Below, piece after piece: positions 16,934 to 25,567 of a stretch of 39,353 nucleotides of DNA. The number at the start of each line of letters is the position of its first letter. Positions within the stretch are counted from its first letter, which is position 1. The position numbers and the translations under genes were made by a program. Origin of the DNA: an uncultured Bacteroidota bacterium (GTDB lineage: Bacteria; Bacteroidota; Bacteroidia; AKYH767-A; JABDAW01). The stretch is taken from the NCBI GenBank assembly GCA_903844645.1, contig CAIMUP010000113.1:1-39353 (forward strand), in the 5' to 3' direction. The notes under the pieces were generated by a model, which was not told the origin of the DNA, did no database searches, and saw only the letters and a program-made list of their open reading frames with translations.

Positions 16934-17980
16934 TCAAAATTCGTCTTTTTCCAGCATAAAAGCAAATACCGATCCTGAACCTTCGGTACTCATCACATTT
17001 ATTTTCTCATCATGAGCTTCGATGATATGCTTCACAATCGCCAGCCCCAAGCCTGTTCCGCCTTGTTCGCGAGAGCGGCTTTTATCTACTCTATAGAATC
17101 GTTCAAACAATCTTGGGAGGTGTTCCTTGGCAATGCCGATGCCGTTATCAGAGACCTCTATCAGGATATTTTTTCCGGTGTCGGAGAGTTTTATCCGTGT
17201 TTCGCCGTCTTCTTTTCCGTAGGTTACAGAATTCACGACGAGGTTGGTTAGCACTTGCCGAATCCTGAATTTATCGGCATATACATACACCGCTTTTTCG
17301 GGATCGTTAAGGATGGTGAATGTAATTTTCTTGACCTTTGCCTTTAGTTCCTGCGCATCGAAAACTTCTTTGATAAGATTGATTAAATCGAAGCGTTCCT
17401 TCTCGAGCACCAATTGCCCGGTTTCGAATTGGGTGATGGCTTGCAAATCATCCACGATAGAAATCATTCGTTCAACATTCTTTTCGGCACGAATAAGGTA
17501 TTCCCGATTGATGGTTTCATCTTCCAAACCTCCATCCAAAAGGGTAGAAATATAGCCCTGGATATTAAACACCGGTGTCTTCAATTCATGCGATACATTG
17601 CCTAAAAATTCGCGGCGATAGACCTCTAATTTATTCAGCTTTTCTATCTCGTCCTTGCGTTGTTGTGCCCATGTTTCTACTTCTTTGATAATATCCTTCA
17701 AAAGCTCTCCATTACCTGACGGGAGGGGTGCATCTTTCTGCGTTCGGAAGCGGTTTAAGGTCTCGTGAATGGTTTTTATCTTACGATAAATAAATACCTC
17801 AATGATGATCCATGTTATTAAAAAGGAAACAACGAAAACGGATAGTGCAACTATGATGATATTATCTATCAAAGGCATGGCACAGGAGGTTGAATTAATC
17901 AGCAGCAAAACCCCTGCCGTGATAACCGAAAGGGCTGCCGAACCGATGAACGAAATTAGCTTTGGATTACTGGAAGTCAT
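16934..17980 (-). CDS. Sensor histidine kinase, PhoR-like
   Basis: This 348-residue kinase has two N-terminal membrane helices (residues about 8-30 and 40-64) separated by only about 10 residues, so it has no extracytoplasmic sensor domain. A linker leads to the dimerisation/phosphoacceptor domain with His131 in FLGNVSHELKTPVFNIQGYI. The ATPase domain follows with N box (QVLTNLVVNSVTYG), G1 box (DNGIGI), F box (LFERFYRVDKSRSR) and G2 box (GGTGLGLAIVKHI). It lies 21 nt downstream of its response regulator on the same strand. The signal is probably sensed in the membrane or through a partner protein. Confidence 0.93.
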   Translation of the reverse strand: MTSSNPKLISFIGSAALSVITAGVLLLINSTSCAMPLIDNIIIVALSVFVVSFLITWIIIEVFIYRKIKTIHETLNRFRTQKDAPLPSGNGELLKDIIKEVETWAQQRKDEIEKLNKLEVYRREFLGNVSHELKTPVFNIQGYISTLLDGGLEDETINREYLIRAEKNVERMISIVDDLQAITQFETGQLVLEKERFDLINLIKEVFDAQELKAKVKKITFTILNDPEKAVYVYADKFRIRQVLTNLVVNSVTYGKEDGETRIKLSDTGKNILIEVSDNGIGIAKEHLPRLFERFYRVDKSRSREQGGTGLGLAIVKHIIEAHDEKINVMSTEGSGSVFAFMLEKDEF

Positions 17981-18001
17981 CCGGCAAAAATAGAATTACG
18001 T

Positions 18002-18685
18002 TTAGAACTCAAATTTATAACCGATACCTTTCACGGTTTTGATGCTGTCTTCGCCTATCTTTTCGCGGATTTTGCGGATGTGAACATCTATGGTTCTGTC
18101 GCCTACGAAAACATCGGGTCCCCAAACCATTCTCAAAATTTCGTCTCGCGTGAAAACCCGCCCGGGCTTGGTGGCGAGGAGCGATAATAATTCAAATTCT
18201 TTGCGAGGTAAATCCATCGGAACGCCCTTCACCGAAACATGGTATTGGTCGCGATCTATTTCGATGTCGCCAACCGTAAATTTCCTATCCAGCGGCTCTC
18301 CTTTTCTGCGACGTAGCAAGGCTTTGATGCGAGAGATGAGCAGCTTTGGTTTGATAGGCTTAGACACATAATCATCGGCTCCGGCATCGAAGCCGGCAAG
18401 CTGGGAATAGTCCTCGCTGCGAGCCGTGAGAAACACGATGTAGGTATCCTTCAGGGTCGGAATATCCTTGATTAATTTACACGTTTCGATGCCGTCCATT
18501 TCGGGCATCATGATGTCCAGAAGAATCAAATCGGGAAGATGTTTCTTCGCTTTGTGGATCGCATCTTTGCCATTCGTCGCGGTATGGACGCGGTAATTTT
18601 CTTTCACCAGATTATACTTCAGGAATTCCAAAATATCCGGTTCATCGTCCACCAACAGGATGGATGCTGTGTTTATTTCGCTCAT
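18002..18685 (-). CDS. OmpR/PhoB-type response regulator
   Basis: This 227-residue regulator has a receiver domain with phosphoacceptor Asp57 (LILLDIMMPEMDG), acidic pocket DDE near residue 13 and conserved Lys in YVSKPIKPK. A winged-helix DNA-binding domain follows (residues about 130-227, DRTIDVHIRKIREKIG, ending in GIGYKFEF). It is the first gene of the run regulator-kinase-purN-rnhA. Its targets are unknown. A TAATTTTG promoter element lies just upstream. Confidence 0.95.
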   Translation of the reverse strand: MSEINTASILLVDDEPDILEFLKYNLVKENYRVHTATNGKDAIHKAKKHLPDLILLDIMMPEMDGIETCKLIKDIPTLKDTYIVFLTARSEDYSQLAGFDAGADDYVSKPIKPKLLISRIKALLRRRKGEPLDRKFTVGDIEIDRDQYHVSVKGVPMDLPRKEFELLSLLATKPGRVFTRDEILRMVWGPDVFVGDRTIDVHIRKIREKIGEDSIKTVKGIGYKFEF

Positions 18686-18705
18686 CTTATAATTATTTAA
18701 CGCCG

Positions 18706-18713
18706 CAAAATTA
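18706..18713 (-). promoter_or_regulatory. -7 element TAATTTTG for the response regulator operon
   Basis: TAnnTTTG match 20 nt upstream of the regulator start. Confidence 0.7.
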
Positions 18714-18787
18714 CCTTAAATTTTCTTCCTGCATATTACCAAATCATTAAATGATGCCTGAAATCAAAAAAAACAATCTTATTCCAA

Positions 18788-19002
18788 GGCAAAATTCCCC
18801 ATGCTAACTTTTTAGCATGCCTAAACCAAACCATTTTGCACCGTGCTAACTTTTTAGCATGCCTAAACCAAACCAAAATTCCCCGTGCTAACTTTTTAGC
18901 ATGCCTAAACCAAATCATTTTCCACCGTGCTAACTTTTTAGCATGCCTAAACCAAACCAAAATTCCCCGTGCTAACTTTTTAGCATGCCTAAACTAAGCT
19001 TA
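18788..19002. repeat. 42-bp tandem array F with a hairpin in every unit
   Basis: The core TGCTAACTTTTTAGCATGCC recurs at 18801, 18843, 18885, 18927 and 18969, exactly 42 bp (2 x 21) apart. Each core folds as TGCTAA-CTTT-TTAGCA. The spacers alternate between two versions (CCATTTTGCACC-like and CCAAAATTCCCC), giving an 84-bp higher order. It lies between divergent genes: the response regulator and an outer-membrane protein. The rest of the 18686-19094 gap holds the two promoters. Confidence 0.92.
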
Positions 19003-19045
19003 ACTCCTTTATTTGGGATGTCTGAAAATGTTCGAGGACTATTTT

Positions 19046-19053
19046 TAAATTTG
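19046..19053 (+). promoter_or_regulatory. -7 element TAAATTTG for the barrel protein gene
   Basis: TAnnTTTG match 41 nt upstream of the start at 19095. A minimal ORF of eight codons (ATG at 19058, stop TAA at 19082-19084) fills most of the leader and could be a leader peptide or chance. Confidence 0.65.
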
Positions 19054-19094
19054 CGCCATGAATAATAAAATTAAACACCACTAAAATTTACACG

Positions 19095-19727
19095 ATGAAA
19101 AGTATCTATAAAATTTCCGCCCTCGTCCTTTGCCTCATGGCAACGACCATCAGCCATGCGCAATGCTTCCAAAAGAAATCTATGTTTCTCGATTTAGGCA
19201 TCGGCATCGCCATTTATAATACCGAGGTTTATAATTATGAAAACGATTCGACCAAAACGGGGAAAGCAGGCAGTGTCATCATTCCGCTTACCTTTGAATA
19301 TGGTGTCGGAAATCGGATTGGAGTCGGCTTGCAACTGGTTCGGCAGAATTTTATTGCCGGCAAAGATTCAACAAACAATACGAAGCCCGATGCCCACAGC
19401 GGCGAGATAAATTTGTTAGGGAATTACCACTTTTATCGGTCCGACCATACCGATCTTTATGGAGGCATCACCTTGGGAATATCAGGTTTTAAATACAATT
19501 CAAACAATGCCAACAAAGCCATTCTGGATGCCGGAGGCTCGTTCACCGACTTGCATTTCGGAGCTCGATTCCTATTCGGAAACCATACCGGTATGTTGCT
19601 GAATTTAAGTTTCCCTACGATGAATTATATCCAAGGCTTAGCCTCCGACAATCAAGGCAATGAAGTCAACTTCGACCTCAAGTTCAGCGGCTTTACCATC
19701 GGCACAGGCTTGACTTATAAGTTTTAA
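19095..19727 (+). CDS. Outer-membrane beta-barrel protein
   Basis: This 210-residue protein has a signal peptide (ALVLCLMATTISHAQ) followed by alternating amphipathic strands (VGNRIGVGLQLVRQNF, HTDLYGGITLGISGFKYN, DLHFGARFLFGNHTGMLLNL). It ends in Phe (GTGLTYKF), the classic barrel C-terminus. This fits a small porin-like or OmpA-like barrel of about eight strands. The specific function is unknown. It has its own promoter and is followed 65 nt later by pyrG, which also has its own. Confidence 0.8.
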   Translation: MKSIYKISALVLCLMATTISHAQCFQKKSMFLDLGIGIAIYNTEVYNYENDSTKTGKAGSVIIPLTFEYGVGNRIGVGLQLVRQNFIAGKDSTNNTKPDAHSGEINLLGNYHFYRSDHTDLYGGITLGISGFKYNSNNANKAILDAGGSFTDLHFGARFLFGNHTGMLLNLSFPTMNYIQGLASDNQGNEVNFDLKFSGFTIGTGLTYKF

Positions 19728-19757
19728 TTTCAGAGAAATTATCTTCCCCGACTTTTA

Positions 19758-19765
19758 TAAATTTG
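19758..19765 (+). promoter_or_regulatory. -7 element TAAATTTG for pyrG
   Basis: TAnnTTTG match in TAAATTTGCAGC context, 27 nt upstream of the start. Confidence 0.75.
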
Positions 19766-19792
19766 CAGCGTTAATAACTAATACTGCATCTC

Positions 19793-21403
19793 ATGTCATC
19801 CAATACTAAATATATCTTTGTAACTGGCGGCGTAACCTCGTCCTTAGGCAAGGGAATTATTTCCGCTTCTCTTGCAAAGTTGTTGCAAGCCCGCGGCTAC
19901 ACAGTTACCATCCAGAAATTGGATCCATACATCAACGTAGATCCCGGGACTTTGAACCCTTACGAACATGGGGAATGTTATGTAACGAATGACGGTGCCG
20001 AAACCGATTTGGATCTTGGGCATTACGAGCGATTCCTGAATGTGCCGACCTCCCAAGCGAATAATATTACCACCGGACGTATCTACCAAACCGTGATTAA
20101 TAAAGAAAGAGAAGGAGCATTCCTCGGCAAAACGGTGCAGGTAATTCCGCATATTACCGATGAGATAAAACGATGCGTAAAGCTGCTTGGCGAGAAAGAT
20201 GAATTTGAAATTATCATCACCGAAATAGGCGGCACCGTAGGTGATATTGAATCCTTGCCATACATCGAAGCGGTGCGGCAGATGAAGTGGGAATTGGGGA
20301 ATAATTGCATGGTGATTCATCTTACCTTGATTCCTTATCTGGCGGCTGCCGGAGAATTAAAAACCAAGCCTACCCAGCATTCCGTCAAGACCTTGTTGGA
20401 GTACGGAATACAGCCCGATATTTTAGTGTGCCGCACCGAACATCACCTCTCGAAAGAGATTAAACGGAAGATCGCCTTGTTCTGCAATGTTCAGGTCAAT
20501 GCCGTCATCGAGTCTATGGATGCCTCCACAATTTACGATGTCCCGTTATTGATGATGCAAGAACAATTGGACAAAGTGGTATTGCAGAAATTAAAACTAC
20601 CCCTTCGCCAAGAACCCGATATGGAGCATTGGAAGGACTTCTTGGGGAAATTAAAAAACCCTACCTCCTTCATCACGATCGGCTTGATTGGGAAATATAT
20701 CGAGCTGAAGGATGCTTATAAATCCATTGCCGAAGCCATCATCCATGCAGGTGTTAGTAATGAATGCAAGGTGAATGTGAAATGGATTCATTCCGAAAAA
20801 ATCAATGACGATAATGTTCAGGAATTACTCGGAACTTTGAAAGGAATTATTGTTGCTCCGGGCTTCGGCGACAGAGGCATCGAGGGCAAGATAGCTGCCA
20901 TTAAATTTGCTCGCGAAAACAAGATTCCGTTCCTCGGTATCTGCCTCGGAATGCAATGTGCGGTCATCGAATTTGCGCGTAATGTCCTTGATTTCAAAGA
21001 TGCGCACTCCACCGAAATGAATCCCAAAACCAAGCATCCCGTCATAGATTTTATGGAGGAACAAAAGCAGATTACCACCAAAGGCGGCACTATGCGGCTC
21101 GGTTCATATCCATGCAAAATAGCCAAGGGCAGCAAGGCATTCCAAGTCTATGGTAAATCAAATATTAATGAGCGGCATCGCCATCGTTATGAATTTAATA
21201 ATAAATATTTAAAGGAATTTGAAGCCAAAGGATTGCTCGCGACGGGTATTAATCCTGAATCTAATTTGGTGGAGATGGTTGAATTAAAAGACCATCCTTG
21301 GTTCATCGGCGTTCAATACCATCCCGAATATAAAAGTACCGTTGTGAAGCCGCATCCTTTGTTTGTAAAATTCATCAAGGCGGCGATGGAATCTTCAAAA
21401 TAG
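19793..21403 (+). CDS. pyrG: CTP synthase
   Basis: This 536-residue enzyme would make CTP from UTP, ATP and glutamine. The N-terminal amidoligase domain begins with the nucleotide loop [16 protein letters not shown] and includes [14 protein letters not shown]. The C-terminal class I glutaminase has nucleophile Cys384 (FLGICLGMQ) and the His510/Glu512 pair (VQYHPEYKS). The length is typical and the enzyme looks complete. It is followed by array G and a terminator-like hairpin. Confidence 0.97.
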   Translation: MSSNTKYIFVTGGVTSSLGKGIISASLAKLLQARGYTVTIQKLDPYINVDPGTLNPYEHGECYVTNDGAETDLDLGHYERFLNVPTSQANNITTGRIYQTVINKEREGAFLGKTVQVIPHITDEIKRCVKLLGEKDEFEIIITEIGGTVGDIESLPYIEAVRQMKWELGNNCMVIHLTLIPYLAAAGELKTKPTQHSVKTLLEYGIQPDILVCRTEHHLSKEIKRKIALFCNVQVNAVIESMDASTIYDVPLLMMQEQLDKVVLQKLKLPLRQEPDMEHWKDFLGKLKNPTSFITIGLIGKYIELKDAYKSIAEAIIHAGVSNECKVNVKWIHSEKINDDNVQELLGTLKGIIVAPGFGDRGIEGKIAAIKFARENKIPFLGICLGMQCAVIEFARNVLDFKDAHSTEMNPKTKHPVIDFMEEQKQITTKGGTMRLGSYPCKIAKGSKAFQVYGKSNINERHRHRYEFNNKYLKEFEAKGLLATGINPESNLVEMVELKDHPWFIGVQYHPEYKSTVVKPHPLFVKFIKAAMESSK

Positions 21404-21425
21404 CTAAATTTACTTGCAATTAGGA

Positions 21426-21524
21426 GACCTGAACTGCCAGTTGAGGTCTTCCGATTGCCAGCCCAACTCTCCCGATTGCCAGTTCAGTTCTACCAATTGC
21501 CAGTCCAGGTCTTCCGATTGCCAC
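21426..21524. repeat. 21-bp tandem array G with an inverted edge
   Basis: Four and a half 21-bp units (core CTTCCGATTGCCAG) are in phase from 21427. The left end reads GACCTGAACT-GCC-AGTTGAGGTC, a 10-bp stem with one mismatch, so the first unit contains an inverted part of the next. It lies between convergent genes, downstream of pyrG. Confidence 0.82.
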
Positions 21525-21526
21525 AA

Positions 21527-21556
21527 AAAAGCAAGAAATCAGGCTTGCTTTTGCTT
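21527..21556 (+). terminator. Terminator-like hairpin after array G
   Basis: AAAAGCAAG (21527-21535) pairs with CTTGCTTTT (21544-21552), preceded by more A and ending in T-rich DNA. It could end pyrG transcripts after they cross the array. Confidence 0.6.
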
Positions 21557-21618
21557 AACAGACCTATTCTATTAAATTTATCGAAGAGGGCTATTAATAA
21601 AATCAAAAGAGGAATTAA

Positions 21619-22359
21619 TTATTGATATTTTTTGGTTCGGAAATAATATTGCATGCCAAACCCGATGCAATAAATTCCTCCCTCTACATTCATTTTTTTA
21701 ACCTGCGTCGGAAGGTCAGGATTGGTACTTGGCTGCGGATTATCCACATACACTTTTTGGCTTTGGGCAATGGATAAATTTCCGTTAGCAGACTCCGTTA
21801 TTTCGGAATGCGAGGGCGACCATTTGCAATACATCATATTCCCCTCGAGGAAGGCAGAGAAATGTTTGTAAAGAAGAAAGTTATATCCGAACCCAATGGC
21901 ATATCCGATAGCGACATTTCCCTGTGAATAAGCGGTAACCGTGCCATTTGGCGAACTGGTATTGGAGGAATAAACGACATCCTCTTCGACCATCCCGGGC
22001 AGGTAAACAGGCATCCCGAATTTGGAATAAAAAGTGCTGGAGGTATCATGAAAAACGATTTTGACATCGGGCATAAACAAACTTCTATTCACCCGATAAG
22101 AACCGTCGGCGCCGAAAGTATTGGCGGCAAAATTACTTTTGATGTGGGCATAATTTAGTTCCAAAACGATGTTGTTATTCAAGAAGGTATAACTCGAAGA
22201 CAATTTATAATAATAAGCAACACTCGTCGGATTGTTCGCTTTAAGAATCACCTGGTTGCCAGCATCGCAATACCCCTGACTCACCCCAAGAGTAATCAAC
22301 TGCCCGAAACCATTGAGAAAGGGAATCAATAAAAGAATAGTAAATTGAATCGATTTCAT
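21619..22359 (-). CDS. Putative outer-membrane beta-barrel protein
   Basis: This 246-residue product has an N-terminal signal peptide (FTILLLIPFLNGFGQ). Alternating strands follow (YYYKLSSSYTFLNNNIVLEL, VAIGYAIGFGYNFLLYKHFS) and it ends with a strand CIGFGMQYYFRTKKYQ. I recognise no specific family; the pattern is that of a small Bacteroidota outer-membrane barrel. No good promoter element is seen upstream. It is divergent from leucine dehydrogenase across array H. Confidence 0.72.
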   Translation of the reverse strand: MKSIQFTILLLIPFLNGFGQLITLGVSQGYCDAGNQVILKANNPTSVAYYYKLSSSYTFLNNNIVLELNYAHIKSNFAANTFGADGSYRVNRSLFMPDVKIVFHDTSSTFYSKFGMPVYLPGMVEEDVVYSSNTSSPNGTVTAYSQGNVAIGYAIGFGYNFLLYKHFSAFLEGNMMYCKWSPSHSEITESANGNLSIAQSQKVYVDNPQPSTNPDLPTQVKKMNVEGGIYCIGFGMQYYFRTKKYQ

Positions 22360-22473
22360 GCCGATATTTTTTTGGATAAGGAGGTAAAATTAGGAAAATT
22401 TCTGGTAGTGTATCAGTTTAAAAGAAGCTATTAAACTCAATATCCAGAGGAAGTTTTTGAGCTCCCTTCGGTA

Positions 22474-22767
22474 AAAGGAAGTATCCTTTCGGTAAAAGGA
22501 AGTATCATTTGAACCAAAGGAAGTATCATTTGAACCAAAGGAAGTACCATTTGAGCCAAAGGAAGTATCATTTGAACCAAAGGAAGTATCATTTGAGCCA
22601 AAGGAAGTACCATTTGAACCAAAGGAAGTACCATTTGAACCAAAGGAAGTACCATTTGAACCAAATGAAGTACCATTTGAACCAAAGGAAGTACCATTTG
22701 GGTCAAAGGAAGTATCATTTGGGTAAAAGGAAGTATCATTTGGGTAAAAGGCATTCGTATTTAAGCC
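22474..22767. repeat. 21-bp tandem array H, the longest
   Basis: Fourteen consecutive 21-bp units with core AAAGGAAGTATCATTTG run without any insertion or deletion. Variation is concentrated at a few positions (TATC or TACC; GAACC, GAGCC, GGTCA or GGGTA), and the edges are more diverged than the middle. It lies between divergent genes. Open frames on both strands encode seven-residue repeats (for example GSNGTSF on the minus strand) but have no other coding signs. The rest of the 22360-22989 gap holds only the leucine dehydrogenase promoter. Confidence 0.95.
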
Positions 22768-22915
22768 AAAGGGGGTTAATGGGATGATGTAATGATTATA
22801 TAGCATTGCATTTAACTGAATAAAGATTCAAAATGATACGCTACCAGATTTCTCGAAATGGGAAAGGTAAAAGGACAAACATTTTCGATGGATTATGGAA
22901 CTTCAAAAATTTCCC

Positions 22916-22923
22916 TACATTTG
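22916..22923 (+). promoter_or_regulatory. -7 element TACATTTG for leucine dehydrogenase
   Basis: TAnnTTTG match in TACATTTGCAGC context, 66 nt upstream of the start, giving a leader of about 60 nt. Confidence 0.75.
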
Positions 22924-22989
22924 CAGCCCCATTCAGGAATTGTTCTGTTGGATAAAATTATAAGGTAAATACAAATAAATAATAAAATT

Positions 22990-24096
22990 ATGGAATCAAA
23001 AGTAGTAACAGAAGTAAGCGCAAATCATCAAACAGACGAACATACTGTTTTCTCGAACCCCTCTTTCGTGAATCACGAACAAGTTGTTTTTTGTTATGAC
23101 GAACGAACCGGATTAAAGGCAATTATAGCGGTGCATAATACCACCCTCGGTCCTGCTCTTGGTGGTACTCGTTTTTGGAATTACAAATCAGAGGCAGAAG
23201 CCGTGAAAGATGTATTAAGATTATCTCGCGGCATGACCTTTAAAGCAGCGATCTCCGGGCTGAATCTTGGTGGCGGAAAAGCAGTGATTATTGGCGATTC
23301 AAAGAAGGATAAATCGGAAGGGTTGTTTCGCCGTTATGGACAATTTGTGAATTCTCTTGGAGGAAAATATATCACCGCCGAAGATGTCGGCACCAATGTT
23401 AATGACATGGTTTTCGTAAACAAAGAAACTAAATTTGTTTCAGGATTACCAGAGGCAACTGGAGGCAGTGGCGATCCTTCACCGGTTACAGCTTATGGAG
23501 TTTATATGGGCATGAAAGCTTCCGCAAAACATAAATGGGGCAGCGATTCTTTGAGTGGCAAAACCATTGCTGTGCAAGGTGTTGGGCATGTTGGTGAATA
23601 TCTTGTAGAGTTTTTAGCAAAGGAAAACGCAAAGGTTTATATTTCGGATATACATGAAGAACAATTGAAACATGTAGCGCAGCGGTTTGGATCAGAGATA
23701 GTTTCTTTGGATGGAATTTATGATGTTGATATGGATATTTATGCGCCTTGTGCCTTGGGCGGAACAGTGAATACAGAAACCTTAAACCGCCTGAAATGCA
23801 GCATCATTGCCGGCTCTGCAAACAATCAATTGGCACATGAATTAGATCACGGAAAAATGGTGATGGATAAAGGAATAATATACGCTCCTGACTTTTTGAT
23901 TAATGCTGGAGGCTTGATCAACGTGTATAGCGAATTAAATGGATACAACCGTGAGAATGCCATGAATGCAACCCAGAAAATTTATGATGTAACTCTCGAG
24001 ATTTTAAGGAAATCAGATGAAGAAAATGTACCCACCATCATTGCCGCAAAAGAGATTGCAGAAAAAAGAATTGCAGACAAACTGAATTCTAAATAA
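22990..24096 (+). CDS. Leucine dehydrogenase (Glu/Leu/Phe/Val family)
   Basis: This 368-residue enzyme would reversibly deaminate branched-chain amino acids to 2-oxo acids with NAD+. The substrate domain has the catalytic-lysine segments TFKAAISGLNLGGGKAVI and AEDVGTNVNDM. The GGSGDPSPVTAYGVYMG stretch and the nucleotide-binding GVGHVGEYLVEFL follow. Length and motifs fit leucine dehydrogenase better than glutamate dehydrogenase, but valine or phenylalanine preference cannot be excluded. It has its own promoter and terminator and so forms a single-gene unit. Confidence 0.9.
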   Translation: MESKVVTEVSANHQTDEHTVFSNPSFVNHEQVVFCYDERTGLKAIIAVHNTTLGPALGGTRFWNYKSEAEAVKDVLRLSRGMTFKAAISGLNLGGGKAVIIGDSKKDKSEGLFRRYGQFVNSLGGKYITAEDVGTNVNDMVFVNKETKFVSGLPEATGGSGDPSPVTAYGVYMGMKASAKHKWGSDSLSGKTIAVQGVGHVGEYLVEFLAKENAKVYISDIHEEQLKHVAQRFGSEIVSLDGIYDVDMDIYAPCALGGTVNTETLNRLKCSIIAGSANNQLAHELDHGKMVMDKGIIYAPDFLINAGGLINVYSELNGYNRENAMNATQKIYDVTLEILRKSDEENVPTIIAAKEIAEKRIADKLNSK

Positions 24097-24104
24097 CCCC
24101 TTGC

Positions 24105-24130
24105 CGAAAAAGGAAATTCCTTTTTCGTTT
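24105..24130 (+). terminator. Terminator after leucine dehydrogenase
   Basis: CGAAAAAGGAA pairs with TTCCTTTTTCG across a minimal loop, 8 nt after the stop codon and ending in a T-rich stretch. Confidence 0.8.
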
Positions 24131-24171
24131 TCCCCTAGACAAAAAATCGTTCTCAAAATTAAAACAAAAGT

Positions 24172-25185
24172 ATGATAAGCCGAAGACATTTACGAATCAA
24201 AGTCATGCAGGCTTTATTTGCTTACTTTCTTTGTGAAGACAAAGATTTAAAACACACCGAAAAGGAGTTAATAAAGAGCGTTGAGAAATTATACGACAGC
24301 TATCTTTTAATTTTTATGCTCTTAGTCGAGCTTGCCGATCTATCAAGGATTCGAGCAGAAGACAAGGTCGAAAAGCACATAAAGGTTTTTATGGCTCCGG
24401 AAGTGAATACACGATTCCTAAATAATTTCGTTATTCAAACCATTATTAACGACGAACTTTTTTTGGAATTGGTTAAGAAAAGGAAACTCACCTGGCAACC
24501 TGAACATGAAAATATTCAATCCCTTTTTAGCGAAGTAAAAGAATCAAAATTCTATATTTCATATTGCCGAAGAACTAACGGGACTCCTGAAGAAGATACC
24601 CAATTTATCTTAACTATTCTAAAAGAAATTCTCTATCCTTCTGAATTGTTTCAAAGCCTAATGGAGGAGAAATGTTTTTATTGGGAAGACGACAATAAAT
24701 TGGTTCAAACAATTACAAATCGTACCATTAAAACAATAAAAAAAGATTCAGAAACCATCTCTCTTCAGCCCTTATATAAGGAGGATGACGATAAAGAATT
24801 CATGATGGAGCTTCTTAGAAAAACGATTATTAACGACAAAGAATTTGAAAAGAAAATTTCTAACACTTCAAAAAATTGGGATATAGAAAGAATTGCATTG
24901 ATGGATATCATATTGATGAAGATGTCCTTAGCGGAGATGCTTTATTTCAATGATATTCCAGAAAAAGTTACCATCAATGAGATCCTTGAAATATCAAAAG
25001 AATATAGTACCAAAGGAAGCAATAATTTTATTAATGGAATTATTGACCAAATGAGAATAGATTATACTGAAGCAGGAAAAATTGTCAAGAGCGGGAAAGG
25101 GCTGATTGTATTTGATAAGACCCCAGATTTTATGCCTGCTTACAATAAGAAAAATAAATACAAAAAGCAAAAAGCATACAAGTAA
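24172..25185 (+). CDS. nusB: Transcription antitermination factor NusB, long Bacteroidota form
   Basis: This 337-residue protein begins with ISRRHLRIKVMQALFAYF, the typical start of Bacteroidota NusB. It ends with the NusB core: WDIERIALMDIILMKMSLAE, then KVTINEILEISKEYSTKGSN and FINGIIDQM. The family is about 140 residues in E. coli; the middle extension seen here is usual in this phylum. It binds boxA RNA with NusE and supports rRNA antitermination. A lysine-rich tail ends the protein. No -7 element is obvious in the 75-nt gap, so some read-through from upstream is possible. Confidence 0.9.
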   Translation: MISRRHLRIKVMQALFAYFLCEDKDLKHTEKELIKSVEKLYDSYLLIFMLLVELADLSRIRAEDKVEKHIKVFMAPEVNTRFLNNFVIQTIINDELFLELVKKRKLTWQPEHENIQSLFSEVKESKFYISYCRRTNGTPEEDTQFILTILKEILYPSELFQSLMEEKCFYWEDDNKLVQTITNRTIKTIKKDSETISLQPLYKEDDDKEFMMELLRKTIINDKEFEKKISNTSKNWDIERIALMDIILMKMSLAEMLYFNDIPEKVTINEILEISKEYSTKGSNNFINGIIDQMRIDYTEAGKIVKSGKGLIVFDKTPDFMPAYNKKNKYKKQKAYK

Positions 25186-25206
25186 ATCTAATAATCTTAG
25201 TTCAAA

Positions 25207-25563
25207 ATGAAAACCATTTTAACCTTCGTTTCTATCGTTTATTTCTCAGCCGTTTTTTCTCAAGCGCAAACCATCGCGCCTGAAGATGCAGCGAAACATA
25301 TCAATGACAGCATTACTGTTTGCGGTGTGGTCAAAGAAGTTCATTTCATTAAAAAGAACGATACCTACACTGTTTATCTGGAATTCGGGGACAAGAATCC
25401 TAATGAGGTTTTCAGTGTTTATATTTCCGATGATATCAGGAAGAAATCTCCCTACGATTTGCACACATTGGATGGAAAGAATATCTGTATATTAGGAAAG
25501 ATAAAGATGCGTGGTAAAAAACCACAGATTATTCTTTACAAGTACAGCCAGATTCAGAAATAG
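25207..25563 (+). CDS. Small secreted OB-fold-like protein
   Basis: This 118-residue product has a signal peptide (FVSIVYFSAVFSQAQ) and one compact beta-rich domain (ITVCGVVKEVHFIKKNDTYT, then FSVYISDD and CILGKIKMRGKKPQIIL), which looks like an OB fold. Similar small exported proteins exist in Bacteroidota, and their ligand is unknown. It lies 21 nt after nusB and is probably co-transcribed. Its stop is 4 nt from that of the convergent gene. Confidence 0.75.
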   Translation: MKTILTFVSIVYFSAVFSQAQTIAPEDAAKHINDSITVCGVVKEVHFIKKNDTYTVYLEFGDKNPNEVFSVYISDDIRKKSPYDLHTLDGKNICILGKIKMRGKKPQIILYKYSQIQK

Positions 25564-25567
25564 TAAA

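Noticed and set aside
18736-18960. Minus-strand frame encoding WFRHAKKLA repeats through array F
   Set aside because: It runs only through the 42-bp repeat and its unique flank toward the regulator promoter. No start signal is seen.
22390-22806. 138-codon minus-strand frame with GSNGTSF repeats through array H
   Set aside because: Other frames on both strands through the same array are equally open, and the upstream element has a mismatch at the key A of TAnnTTTG.
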